From Zygnema cylindricum (lineage: Eukaryota; Streptophyta; Zygnematophyceae; Zygnematales; Zygnemataceae): a DNA stretch of 59,862 nucleotides. The stretch lies in the NCBI GenBank assembly GCA_037447655.1, contig JBBHKE010003100.1, positions 9,574 through 69,435 on the forward strand. Reading direction: 5' to 3'. The notes beneath the pieces were generated by a model. That model did not search any database. It saw only the letters and a program-made list of their open reading frames with translations, and was not told where the DNA came from. Below are positions 10,372-21,640 of the stretch, one piece after another. Positions within the stretch are counted from its first letter, which is position 1; every line of letters starts with the position of its first letter. The position numbers were made by a program, and so were the translations under genes.

Positions 10372-11059
10372 CAGCACGAAATCATCAACTTAAAAAACAA
10401 TATATATCACTCCATCTTCCCGTTCTATTATATAAATTGAATGATCTAAACTGATTCTAGTAAAGCCTAGATTTGTCAAAAAATCATCCAGTTTGAAGTT
10501 CCACAGTCGTGGAGCTTGCTTTAGACCATAAAGGGACTGTGCTTTGAACAGTTTACAGACCAGATTTTTTTTTCCCTTTTTATGCATACCCTTTTGGCTA
10601 ATTCATATATATAACTTCCTCTAAATCCCCATGTAAGAAAGCGTTCTTCACATCCATTTGATGCAACTCCATATCCTCTATTGTTGCTAGAGATAAGAGA
10701 ATCCCAATTGTAGAAAAACGAACTACAGGTAGGAAAGTCTCTTCATAATCAATGCCCTCTTTCCAGCTATACTAGTTAGCAGCAAGCCTGGCTTTATATC
10801 TCTCAATGGTGTTATTCGGATTCAGTTTTAATTTGAAGACCCACTTACAACCGATCGCTTTCCGATCTTGTGGAAGTTCCACAAGCTCCCAAGTTTGAGC
10901 CTCCATGATTAACTTTATCTCGTCATTTGCCGCAGCAATCAAGAGAGATTTTTCCGGAGGGGAGAAGAATTGTTGAATGGTTAAAGGCTCCCCTGTGATT
11001 GTAGAATAAGCTCGATCCACTCGGTCACCTCTCCACCGGTTGCTTTGTCTTCTTCCCAC
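10372..11059 (-). pseudogene. Copia B reverse transcriptase, broken
   Basis: The minus strand encodes the RT start (AIGCKWVFKLKLNPNNTIER), the [17 protein letters not shown] block, [13 protein letters not shown] and, at the active site, F-stop-VDD. The Tyr codon of YVDD is a TAA at 10390-10392. There are further stops near 10770 and 10600. Confidence 0.85.
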
Positions 11060-11081
11060 ATGAAAATCTGAAGCAAGAACT

Positions 11082-11219
11082 GTTGGTCTTCAACTCAGTC
11101 TTGGAGGAGGAGGGGGAGGAGGAGAAGAAAGATGAGGTGGTCCGGTAGCAGTTGGTCTTCGACTCAGTCTTGGAGGAGGAGGGGGAGGAGGAGAAGAAAG
11201 ATGAGGTGGTCCGGTAGCA
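11082..11219. repeat. 69-bp in-frame tandem duplication, proline-rich linker
   Basis: Two units (11082-11150, 11151-11219) differ by about two bases. On the minus strand each adds 23 codons with a run of seven prolines, in the linker between integrase and RT. Confidence 0.85.
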
Positions 11220-11309
11220 GTTGCAACAACAGTTGGATCTGGCAACCCTAAAAGATGTGGCAGTCTAGATATAGAGGAAGAAACCGCCGATTGCTTGAAG
11301 GGAATCTGC

Positions 11310-12395
11310 TCAAGGATGACATATTTTTGCATTTTTTTTTGTCTTTTCCGCCTCATTCATGCCAAAAACATCGACAAATTGACTTTCTTCCTTGATCTGA
11401 ATATTCCTAGCAATCTGAATTGCATTTTTCCAAGGATTATACACTCTGTATTTTATAGATTTATCATCATATCCCAAAAATATCCCAGGTACAGATTTCG
11501 GACTTAATTTCCAATTTGGAAGATTATCCAACATAAATTACTTACTTCCAAAGACTCTAAAGTGACATTCCGCTTTTTTTTTGTCCATATTTCATAAGGT
11601 ATTTTATCCTTTACAGATCTCGTTTCTATTGTATTTATAATGTAAGAAGCACACTGAAAAGCTTCCCCCCAAAATTTTGGATCCACACCTTTATCCATCA
11701 TCATAGATTTAGCACATTCAGTCAAAGTCCTATGTAGACTTTAAACCACAACATTTTATTTCGAATTGTGAGGAACAATAAAATCATGAGAAAATCCATT
11801 TTATTTCAAGTATTCAGCAAAGGCATTTGATTCATACTCTCCAACGTTGTCAGTTCGCAAAGGAAGGCTCGTTTTCTCTTGAAGTTTCTTCGCCCATATC
11901 TGAAAATGCTTGAAATGTGTGAAGACCTCGCTCTTCCCATTCATAAAATACACTTGGCTGTAACGTGAGTAGTCACGTATTTTGTGCCACCTAGGGAAGG
12001 AACTTTGGCCGGTCCCCATACATCCGAGTGGATAAAACTGAGAAGATCCTTTGCTCGATAATTTGAAGTTTGTGGTAAAGGAAGATTATGAAGCTTCCCA
12101 AGAGCACAAACATCATAAACATGTGACTCTTTTTGACTAAGCTTGACACCTTCTATCATATTAGTATTTACAATCTTTTCAGGTATCTTATTATGAATAT
12201 GCCCAAGCCTTTTATGCCACAAAATATTTTCAGAAAAGACACTGGAGTACACAAAAAATCAACTTTATTAACCAGATCCATCCGATACAACATGTTTGGG
12301 CCTCTTGTTCCCACCAAGGCTACTCTCCCATCCTTGCTTACTATTTTTTTTGCCTTTGCTTTGAAAGACATCAAAACCCTTACTCTCTTCAACAA
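11310..12395 (-). pseudogene. Copia B integrase, broken
   Basis: It reads NILWHKRLGHIHN (pre-integrase H), CALGKLHNLP (zinc ligand), FIHSDVWGPAKVPSLGG (first Asp), SLPLRTDNVGEYESNAFAEY (second Asp), then AKSMMMDKGVDPKFWGEAF and SVPGIFLGYDDKSIKYRVY in separate frames. The segment that would carry the catalytic Glu is interrupted around 11720-11800. Confidence 0.85.
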
Positions 12396-12487
12396 AGGTA
12401 GAATTTTTTATTTCTTAAATTTAGGCACATAAAAAACATCATGCGAAGTTATTTTTACAAATTTGCCAAATTTCTCATAATTTAGAT

Positions 12488-12930
12488 CTATGTTACCCTT
12501 AGCATTAGCTTCCACCGTGGCACCACAAGCATACAAGACTTAGGGATAGGTGTCATTTCCTTGAAATAGGATTTGTTCGAACACATATGGGAGGAACTCC
12601 CAAAGTCCATAATCCACTTGAGATCTTTCTCTCCCCCCATCATCTTGGCTATAGCAAAGAACTCGGTGTCATGACTTTTAGGGAAAGTGACAACCGCTGA
12701 TTTTTCCTTCTCCATCTCCTTCACAAGTTCCTCTTCCTCCGCTGAAAAAACCGCAGTTTTGTTCGGAAATTTCAATGTAAATGGAGCTCCTCTCACCTTC
12801 CATCCTGTGCAATTAGAACCTGTTTCACACGCTTTTATATGCAAAGGACCAAATTTTACAAATGACCATTATTATAGCAATATATACACCTTTGATACTG
12901 CTGAAAAGACTGATTTCTTTGAAATCTATT
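12488..12930 (-). pseudogene. Copia B gag C-terminus and protease, broken
   Basis: It contains a damaged zinc knuckle (CIYCYNNGH, final Cys lost to a stop and shift, about 12890) and then WIMDFGSSSHMCSNKSYF. Copia protease sites are D-S/T-G-A/S-S, so the Ser after Asp has become Phe. Confidence 0.75.
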
Positions 12931-13323
12931 ATCTCTTTGAAACGTCAGCTAATTTGCTTCTTCTTCTAGCACGTTATCTTTAGCTGTAGCTAGATTCCAC
13001 TATGTTTTATCCAATTTTTTTAGTTCATCATAGGCACCTTTATACTCAGTAGGAAGCCCCCTCACTAGAATCATTGCTTGGTGATACTCAAGAAAAAACC
13101 ACCTGAACATGCATTTTTTGCAACTAGAAGTCTGAATTTATAACAATATTTCGCCATGCTTCCACCTGATTCATAAACTTATATTCCTAGATCTGCCCAG
13201 CAGTAATAATCTCATGCTCTGCATTAGCTCTAGAATATGTCTTTTTCAAAGCATCCCAGATTTCTTATGCTTTAGTAGCCTGAATGTATGTGATATGCAG
13301 CTCCTTAGATATCATTAATTTTA

Positions 13324-13551
13324 TTAGATGACGAGCCCGCTCATTCTTTTGATCATAGTTGGCATCAGTTTCTGCCATAGATCATCAATAACACTAAAAA
13401 GCTTCACTTGTACAAAGTAAGACCTGACAAGATTTGCCCAATACGAATATTCTCTCCCATCAAAAATCGGAATTCGTGAAGGTGGGCCCACAATCTGTTG
13501 TTCTGAAGAGACTATTGGAACTGAAGTCGATGAGGATGCATGTGTAGTCAT
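13324..13551 (-). pseudogene. Copia B gag N-terminus, starts inside the LTR
   Basis: The frame begins MTTHASSSTSVPIVSSEQQ inside the LTR (ATG at 13549-13551), crosses the LTR edge at 13496 and continues VGPPSRIPIFDGREYSYWA. This is the copia gag N-terminus (FDG..YSYW motif). It breaks after about 70 codons; the rest of gag to about 12930 is in shifted frames. Confidence 0.75.
13481..13495 (-). promoter_or_regulatory. Primer-binding site of B (anticodon arm of initiator Met-tRNA)
   Basis: Plus strand GGTGGGCCCACAATC lies directly next to the LTR start. It matches 13 of 15 bases of the initiator Met-tRNA anticodon arm (GGTGGGCCCATAACC). Element C has the exact match at the same place. Confidence 0.65.
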
Positions 13552-15010
13552 TTCAAAATGAAAACAAACATGAAACTTTCACAAAAACTGGTCCGAAAAT
13601 AGCAACATCAACAGTTGATAAATCACAAACCAAAGACACATTGGCTACCACAACGTAGAAAATATAATGATAAAGACACACACAAAATTACAAGTAATTT
13701 TGATCACAGATATGTGAGATATTCACAGAATAAAAATGCCAGAAGAAGCATGTACACTTTTTGACTACAAAGTGTTCATTCCTACAAAATTGTCTAAGGG
13801 TATGGTTACAATAAGAGGACTCTGTAATAGTACGGATTACAAAATTTCTGTAAAAAATTATGTATTACACAAGCCTTGCGTATTGTCTCTAAATAAGTTT
13901 TTACATACGTGTTCTGATTTGAGTGGTTTTACGTAGGTTCAAATCTCCAACATCATCAAAGATTTGTAAACTGACCATTTTCGTATGGATTCCGTACTTG
14001 CGTATTATGCACGTGCACTTCGCAAGTGTACCGCGTCAATGTACCTCAGAGATCTCTTTCACTCTGTTGACTTTCAAGAAAAAACCGTATTTTATTTCGG
14101 CAAAGATTTTAAGGTCACCTTGTTCGAAGCACGTGACTTTGTGGACGTGTGAAAATTATCATTTTTCATCGACGCACTTGTTTATCGTCTAGGTGTAGCG
14201 AATTGAATGGTTCTGCATTGGTGAACCCACCTTAGCAAGGTGGGTTCACGAATACAGAGGGGGATGGAGCAATTGCTTCGCAGATGAACACCAAAATGTA
14301 ATCAAACGGTCGATGTATTCTCCTGGATACTTGGAGAATCGTAATCTTACTTTTTGTAATGTTGTTTTCAAGAAACTCACGAAAATGTAGTACAGCATGG
14401 TACGGGCAAGTACAAAATTATATATTAAACCCCACTTTTTGTTTGATGTAACCATACCCTAAGTCCTACTCTTATACATTGAAGCCTATGTTATTAAACG
14501 TACGGAGGCATACCAGCCGTACAATAACTACCTAACACATTTAAAATAGGAAATATAATTGAACCGAACAAGGTACGTCATACAAAAAGAATCTTACACT
14601 AATCAGCTAACCACACAAAGACAAAAATCTGCTAAACAAAATATTTACAAAGGAGTAGGTTTTTGTATGCCACGTCAATTGTCGTGTATGTGGTCCACAC
14701 GGACCAGCATTTGTCGGCGGTCTCCGTCCGCCGCGTACATATCAGATTCAGCATCGTAGACAAATCTCCATGTGTCATTTCATCCTCAAGTGTATCTATG
14801 CACCAACAAACAAATATCTTGGGGTGTTTTCTTTCTTGTAGTGACATGTGTCTTGGGAGTGTATACAAAAGTGTACTCCCTACCGAGCTATTGAAACATG
14901 AATTTTTGTTTGTATTGAACCGAATTTACAACCAAACATATGCTAAGTCGCGAAACTCTCTCTCCCTCACACTCGAGGCATAGGGAGGACTAAAGCTTTC
15001 CAAAACAACA
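13496..15010 (-). repeat. 5' LTR of copia B, enlarged by a MITE
   Basis: 1515 bp against 904 bp for the other LTR. Removing 13798-14459 and one TAA restores collinearity. It ends AAAACAACA at 15010. Confidence 0.85.
13798..14459. mobile_element. MITE with 13-bp TIRs and TAA target duplication
   Basis: The perfect terminal inverted repeat is GGGTATGGTTACA / TGTAACCATACCC. It is flanked by TAA at 13795-13797 and 14460-14462, and the partner LTR shows the empty site (GTCTAAGTCC). A 3-bp TAA/TTA duplication is typical of PIF/Harbinger (Tourist-like) elements. The 662-bp interior encodes no transposase. Confidence 0.88.
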
Positions 15011-15150
15011 CCTCCCTTCCTCCCTCCCTTCCTCCCTCCCTCCCTTCCTCCCTCCCTCCCTTCCTCCCTCTCTCCCTCCCTCCCTCCCCCCCTCTCCTCC
15101 CTCCCCTCCCTCCCTCCCCCCTTCTCCTTCCCCCTCCCTCTCTCTCTCGC
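15011..15150. repeat. CT-rich tract, right flank of B
   Basis: CCCTCCCTT-type repeats match the tract left of 3891, so one microsatellite was split by B. Confidence 0.85.
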
Positions 15151-15384
15151 TCAATTACGTTTTGGCTCAAGCATGGCTCGTGAATATTTCCGAACTTTAC
15201 TAATAATATACTTATAATATGTAATTTTTTTTATTTTAATTTTATTAATATTAGATGATTAATAAATATTGTATTAAACATGAAATATTATTAAAACCAA
15301 TGCTATAGAATCCGTCTTCTAATCCTCATACTAAGCATAATCGTCAACCCGTTGATTGATCATTGATGATTGCATTGATTTTCT

Positions 15385-15705
15385 TTCCTGTAAACTTCAA
15401 TTCTAGTTCTACAAAATATATTTCTTATTTGTAAACTCTATTTGTAGTTTCACATACTAAATTGCTTTTCTGTAGTTTGCAATTTTAGAGTTTTCTTTTG
15501 TTACCTAAAAACTATAATTCTAGTTTTATTTCATCTTTTTCTTCTGTAATCTGTTATTCAAGTTTTCCATAATATATTTCTTCCCTGTAAACTTCAATTC
15601 TAGTTCTACAAAATATATTTCTTACTTGTAAACTCTTTTCGTTGTTTCACATAATAAATTGCTTTTCTGTAATCTCTAACTGTAGTTTTTCATAATATAG
15701 TTTTT
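15385..15705. repeat. AT-rich tandem repeat
   Basis: A degenerate unit of about 40 bp (TTTCTT..TGTAAACT..AATTCTAG) recurs. A higher-order block starting CCTGTAAACTTCAATTCTAG repeats near 15389 and 15581. Confidence 0.7.
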
Positions 15706-15714
15706 CCCAAATTA

Positions 15715-16270
15715 CCCAACATGCCAAAGTTGCCAAAAAGCCAAAATTACCCTAAATGCCAAAATTGCCCAAATTACCCAAAATTACCAAAATGCCCAAA
15801 ATGCCAATGCCTAGAGGAATTCTAAATTGCTAAATGCCCAAAATACCCAAATTACCTAAATTGTTTAATTCCCAAAATGCCCAATCTGCGAAAATCGCCC
15901 AAATTGCCCAAATTGCCCAAATTGCCCAAATTTTCCAAAATGCCAAAAATGCCCGAATTACGCAAATTGCCCAAATTGCCCGAAATGCCCAAAATGGCCA
16001 AACAGCACAAAATGTCCAAAAAACCCAAAATGCCCAAAATGCCAAAATTACCCAATTGCCCAAATTACCCAAAATATCCAAATTGCCTTAATTGCCCAAA
16101 TTGCCCATATTAACCGTAATTCCCAAAATGCTGAAATTGCTCAAATTGCCAAAAGTCCCCAAACTGCCTAAAATGCCCAAATTGCCTGAAATCCTCAAAT
16201 TACCCAAACAACCCAAAATTCTCAAAATGCGTAATGCCCAAAATGCTTAAATTGCTCAAATTTCCAAAAT
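15715..16270. repeat. Minisatellite of CCCAAATTG / CCCAAAATG units
   Basis: Dozens of degenerate 9-11 bp units run for 550 bp. Long open frames here (K-L-P or A-Q-I repeats) come from the repeat and are not genes. Confidence 0.9.
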
Positions 16271-16277
16271 AGGCACG

Positions 16278-18394
16278 GGTTCCCACGGCGGGGAGGTTAC
16301 AGCCCAACAAAAATCTCTTGTTGCCATCCATACCCAATGCTTCATTAACACCATAGAACCCGAGGATTTCGGAGCACATTTCACTTTGTGAGTCTTGGAA
16401 CAGTACATAAATGGGATCAAAGCTATTGGAGGTTCTCGTGACGAATGCCTCATGACACTTTGATTATCTTAAGAAAGTAAGGTGTTCAAAGCTCAACGAC
16501 CGGCCAATAAGGAGTGGTTGATAATTGAAGGAGGAAGGTCACCCTCATTCTCCGCGGATGAATGATGCATTGACAGCTCATTGAGGTCATAGATCTGAGC
16601 CCTAACCACCATAACAGATCAATCCTTGCCATAACAACTTTCTTAAATTCAAAGATTTATCAGATGAACATCAAGAAAACCTTTTCTATGGAGCGTTTAT
16701 GGAAGAAATATACTTCGATCAGCCTAAAAGGACGTCGATCGAGCCAATTCCTCAAAGGTCTCTACGAAATAAAATGATCACTCAAGCTTAGGGATATCAA
16801 AATCCGTGAGTTTTTAGAAAATTCAGGATTTCTGAAATTCAAGGTAGAGTATTGACGTAGTGATAGGTGTCTATTTTCACTTGTTGCTTAGCTAAGGCAT
16901 GGAACATTTTTTCGCGTCAATGTAATAATGTGCATTGCCAGTAAATATAATGTCAACCTTATTGCAATTTTGTCATTGTTGAAGTTTAGCTTAATCGTAA
17001 TCAAAACTAAGCGCAGTCATGTTTACTTCAATTTTTTTAGCAATCTCATTGCACGTTTTGATTGAACTTCTCCGTGGTTTATTCCAATCAAGTACTTGAC
17101 TTTTGCATTATATCTTGACAAACAAAGCAACTAACACTCATGTTACTACGCTTGAAGTTGTAATTGCCCATTCAAACTCGGTTTGCTTCTTTACTTCGTT
17201 CACTGCAAAAGATTTACTATTGTGCTTTAGATTTTCTATTAAGTCGCGGTGACAACGTCTATGATGCTCCTCTCCTCCGCGCTTGCCCATGTCTTCGAAG
17301 CATTTACTCCTTAGCTTGTCCTGACTAATTATTTGCCCCTTTCGTCGCCCTATGGAATTGGAAATTTAAATTCCTCATTTGTACCGCTTTTTACCTTGTC
17401 TAGGCCCCCGTTCAACCATCGACCACACCTTGTGAGCTTGTTGTTGCGCAAAGAACTCCCATTCATCCGCAAACAATGAGGGTGACCTTCCTCCTTGAAT
17501 TACCAACCACTCCCTATTGGTCGGTCGTTGAGCTACACCTAACTTTCCTAAGATAATCAAAGTGTCATCACGCATTTGTCACGAGAACCTCCAATGGCTT
17601 TGTTCCCATTTACGTAGTGCTCCAAGACTCGCAAAGTGGAATGTGCCCCGAAATCCTCGGGTTCTATCCTGTTAATGATGCATTTGGTTTGGATGGGGAC
17701 AAAAGGTGAAGGATCTAAAGCAAAAGAGTTTTACAAAACATAATTCATAAAACATAAATCATTACACAGCGGAAGCTCATAAAAGACAAGAGGAATATTC
17801 AGCCAAAAAGATTTATAAGTGTTTTTGGCCGAAGCCTCTTTACATCATCTCTCTTCTCTCTTCTCTCTCTTCTCTAAATAATCTCTTCTCCAAGATTAAT
17901 CATCTAAGATAGATTGATTAATTAATTCAATCGATACTCTGCACATGTACACTGCTGCCTATATATACTCGCTACTCTACACTAAGAGACAACAAGATAA
18001 GACAAGCAGAACTTAGCGTAGCGACGAAGTCTGTCCCTAGCTGACTGTGCACTCTTCAATGAAAATTCCACGAAGGAAGGCGCACGCGCTTTCTTCCTTC
18101 GAAACAACAAACTCCAAACGTTGACTTAACACGTGTCGCTTCACAAGTACACCTGCACGCAAAATCAAACATCTGCACATGAAGACAAAAGTCACGCGAA
18201 ACGAAATAGTATGTTTCGTTCGCGGACGCTTCAAAATTAGTACCACGAAACTTACATCGTACGTTTCGTATGATGACGTGGTACTTCACGTCAACAATTA
18301 AATGTTGGTATGACGCTTCGCGGAAATACCGCGAAACGACAATAATCGAACAAAAGGTTCTTGTTGGGCTTTAACCTCCCCCGCCGTGGGAACC
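16278..18394. repeat. Long inverted repeat (fold-back element)
   Basis: The left arm 16278-16563 begins GGTTCCCACGGCGGGGAGG. The right arm is its reverse complement at 17459-17706 plus 18353-18394, ending CCGCCGTGGGAACC. The right arm is split by a solo LTR. The loop (16564-17458) has no recognisable gene. On the minus strand the right arm has a 66-codon frame (17375-17575, RPTNREWLVIQGGRSPSLFA) of unknown origin. It could be a non-autonomous DNA transposon with long TIRs; no target duplication was found. Confidence 0.7.
17707..18352. mobile_element. Solo LTR with AAAGG target duplication
   Basis: 646 bp beginning TGAAGGATC and ending ATCGAACA, flanked by AAAGG at 17702-17706 and 18353-18357. 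The opposite arm of the inverted repeat shows the uninterrupted site. Its TCGAACA end and GCGGAAGC motif recall the LTR of family A read in the same orientation. Confidence 0.8.
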
Positions 18395-18884
18395 TGTAAA
18401 TTCGGAGGGGTTTCCACAATTGAAACTTAAGCGAACAGCATCATAGCAAGGAGGAAAGCTAGATAATATTGTAGAGACGATGTCACGATTTTGTGTCAAT
18501 CTCCTTCAATTGTGCCGATAGAAATAATCTTGTCAATGTAGGTGTTAACATCTTCCCTCTTTATAGACGGGCAAAACTCTCACTCTGGGAAGAGACTTGC
18601 TCGCACATGGCCAACTCAGACACTGTACAAATGATCATCCACCGATCGGTAGTAGAGGTCATATCATGATGGGATCCATTTAAGGATATTTAGACGCCAT
18701 ATCCAGTTTGACGTACGCATCATCGTTTTTTGTAAAGTCGTATAAGGTTTATTTTTGAATTTACTGATATTGTGTGGATATGGTGGCGGCAGGTTAATTT
18801 TCGAAAAACAGAAAAAATGCTCAAAAAGCCTTCAACAACAAATAATTTTTAGCAGAAATTTCCACTATAATTATTTCTTGCCAT
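18395..18884. other. Unannotated sequence
   Basis: No gene, RNA or known repeat is recognised. Confidence 0.4.
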
Positions 18885-19735
18885 TGAATGAAGGGGAGAG
18901 GGAGAGAGAGATTGAAAGGGAGAGGGAGCGAGGGATAGAGAGGGATAGGGAGGGGCACAGAGGGATAGAGAAGAAAGAGAAATAGCAAGAGAGGGAAAAG
19001 GGAGAGGAGATTGTGGAAGAGGGAGGAAGAAAGAGGTAAAAAGGAAAGAGAGAGTGCGAGAACAAGGGAGATAGAGGGGTGGGAGGGAAGAGCAACGGAA
19101 AAGGAAGAGGAACGAAGAGGGTGAGAGAGAGATTTAGAGAGAGGGAGAGAGGGTAAGAGAGTGGGAAAGTGAGGGAGAGGGATAGATAGAAAGAGGGGGC
19201 GAGAGAGGGAGAGAGAGAGGAAGAGAGGGAGAGAAAGGGAGAGAGAGAGTGATAGAGGGGGAAGAGAGCGGGAGAGAGAGGGAGAGATAGTGAGAGAGGG
19301 CGAGTGTGGCAAAGAGGGTGAGAGAGAAGGAGTGGGAGAGAGAGTGAGACAAAAGGAGAAAGGGGGGAAAAAGAGAGGTCGAGGGAGGGGGATTTGGCGA
19401 AAGAGGAAGAGAGAAGGAGAGAGCGAAAGTGAGAGGGAGAGTTGGAGTTAGAGGGAAACAGATAGTGGTGGAGAATGCGGGAGGAAGAGGGAGAGAGAAC
19501 GAGAGATGGGGAGAGAGAAGAGCGCGGGAGGAAGAGGGAGGGGAATAGAGCTAGAGAGAGCGGGAGAGAGGAGAGAGAGAAGATAGAGGGAAAGAGAAAC
19601 GAGAGCATAGTGGGAGGTCGAAAGAAAGAAGAGAGGGAGGGGGAGAGGAGGAGGGTTGAGAGTAGAAGAGAGGGAGGGAGAGTGGTAGAGAGTGGGAGAG
19701 AGTTACGAGGGAGAGAGAGAGGGAGAGGGAGACTA
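18885..19735. repeat. GA-rich microsatellite, about 850 bp
   Basis: It is nearly pure purine on the plus strand (GAGAGG, GGGAGA). The 293-codon Leu/Ser/Pro frame on the minus strand is compositional. Confidence 0.9.
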
Positions 19736-20274
19736 ACATAGTTATAGTGCATTTATGGTTCTTTTCATTTGCTTACTACGTGCAGTGAGTAGCAAACTAT
19801 TAGTTGATGAGATATACCTTCCTGTTTCACAAACTTCGAGAACTCCTTCGAGACATTTTGTATAGGATGACGGAATAAGTGTCAAATGTCAAATTTGCTC
19901 GTACATGTAGTTTTTCACTCCATCATAATAACTCCTAGTTTAATAATAATGTTGGTGAATACTCTACTGTTATCCTTGATAAGATATTTTTTTCGTGAAC
20001 CTCGTGAAGTTGTCGCGTAGAGCCGACATATATCCAAGGCTTCCTATGGAGGATTTTGTGGTAGTTCCAAATTGAAAATATATAAAAAATGAGTCGTAAC
20101 ACTCTTTCAACTTTTTAAAAATTCTCAGATAAACAAGGGAATAAAAACAATAATACCGGGTAATAAGGTAATAAATAAGGTTAATAGGCAGTTTATCATT
20201 TACTGTCACCTATCCTTCATCTTCACATCTTCAATCACTTTTTTGTCAATACTTTTCTCCAGTCCCTTACATTG
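19736..20274. other. Unannotated AT-rich sequence
   Basis: Nothing coding or repetitive is recognised. Confidence 0.4.
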
Positions 20275-20411
20275 GGGAGAGACATGGACTGGGAGGCGGT
20301 GAGAGGAAAAAGGAGAGAGGGAAAGGGAGGGATAGGGAGAGAGTGAAAGAGAAGGAGGGCGGGGAGAGGTGGTGAGAGGTAGAGAGAGAGGAGAGGAGGG
20401 AGGGCGGGAGG
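20275..20411. repeat. GA-rich tract at the left edge of copia A
   Basis: The purine tract ends exactly where the LTR of A begins. Confidence 0.8.
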
Positions 20412-20824
20412 TGTAAGGATCGATTCACGCAAGGATAAAAGAAAGACAAAATATAATGCGGAAGCAAAAGACAGCAAGAAGAAGACACTCCAGCAAAATA
20501 CAAATATATTTCTTACAAAATATACCTTTACCCCCAAACGACTAAATCCTAAATACTCCAAACTCCTACCAAAGGTACTACTCTATCGCACGTCGTACAA
20601 AAATACGCGCGCGAACCAATCAACACAAAGTACCAGCGAAACAAACTAGTGTACGCGGTATTATACGAAATATGAGACCGCCGTACATAAATTTAAGGTA
20701 CCAAGCGAAAACATACGACTACCGTACGAATCTAAAGTACTACGCACGAATGAACACACGCTGCTACTTTAATTATATTACGGCACTCAACAAACTGAGA
20801 CGCCGTTTCACAATGAATCTAACA
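20412..20824 (-). repeat. 3' LTR of copia A
   Basis: 413 bp from TGTAAGGATC to ATCTAACA. In plus orientation it is followed by ATCCCCCTCTC, which on the minus strand is the polypurine tract GAGAGGGGGAT. Confidence 0.8.
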
Positions 20825-21112
20825 ATCCCCCTCTCATTGTGAAACCCCCCCTCTTAAACTGAGAACAATCCTAACTTAGGTCGTCCACGTAAAAGTACGT
20901 CATAAACCGTCGCCTTAGTCAACATATCTGCGGCCTCCTCCAAAGTCGACACGTACGTAAACTCAATCTCCTTCGCTGCAACCAAATCTCGTACGAAGTG
21001 CCACTAGATGCGTATATGTTTTGTACGCTTGTGGAAGAGTGGATTTTTCACAAGCGCCATCTAGCTCATGCTGTTAGTGAAAATCTGCAGACAGCCAATT
21101 AAAACACCCAAC

Positions 21113-21625
21113 TCACCGAGCATCTCTTTGATCCACACAGACGCCTTGTCCCTTCGCAGTATGACACGCAGACATATATTCTGATTCCGTGGAACTTAGC
21201 GCAACCGTAGGTTGGAGTCGCGAACTCCAAGATACTCCCGCGCCGCCCAAAATAAAGGCGTATCCTGACGTGGATTTTCCACAGTCGAAATCTTTTCCCC
21301 AATTTGCGTCGCAGTAACTGATACACTGCAAAGAGTCTTGTTCTGATTTATACACCAATCCGTACTCAATCGTACCGACCAAGTAGCGAAATATCCGTTT
21401 CACCTCCTCCAAATGATTCTTTTTTGGAGCATTACAATAACGACTAACAACTGACACTGCCGCCGCAATATCCGGAAGCGTGCCTACACTCAAATACATT
21501 AAACTACCAACTGCTTCGTGGTATGGTACTGAAACATTTTCTTCCTCTTTGTACTTTTTGTACTGAACTTTTGGATCTAATGGCGTTGAGACAGGTTTCG
21601 CGCGAATCATACAAAATCTAGTCAA
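21113..21625 (-). pseudogene. Copia A RNase H
   Basis: The frame includes PVSTPLDPKV, AVGSLMYLSVGTLPDIAAAV, ISYCDANWGKDFDCGKSTSG (catalytic Asp region) and ALSSTESEYMSACHTAK, all typical of copia RNase H. It loses frame at GQGVCVDQ, and the end of pol to about 20880 is degraded. Confidence 0.85.
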
Positions 21626-21640
21626 GACCTCTTTGCAGCA

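Larger units (their letters stand above)
3891..15010 (-). mobile_element. Ty1/copia retrotransposon B, degenerate, with nested elements
   Basis: The LTRs lie at 3891-4794 and 13496-15010. Both begin TGTTGTTCTG and end AACAACA in plus orientation. Gag, protease, integrase, RT and RNase H occur in copia order on the minus strand, all with stops and frameshifts. The flanks are one CT tract (…CCCTCA before, CCTCCC after), so B inserted into a microsatellite; CCTCA/CCTCC is a possible imperfect target duplication. Without the nested element G (4923-9385) and a MITE (13798-14459) B is about 6.0 kb, a normal copia size. Confidence 0.88.

Noticed and set aside
15830-16113. Open frames with KLPKLPK or NLGILGI repeats
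   Set aside because: All frames of the 9-bp minisatellite stay open by repetition; no start context or domain.
18871-19752. 293-codon minus-strand open frame
   Set aside because: It lies entirely within the GA tract; only Leu, Ser, Pro and Phe codons, no domain.
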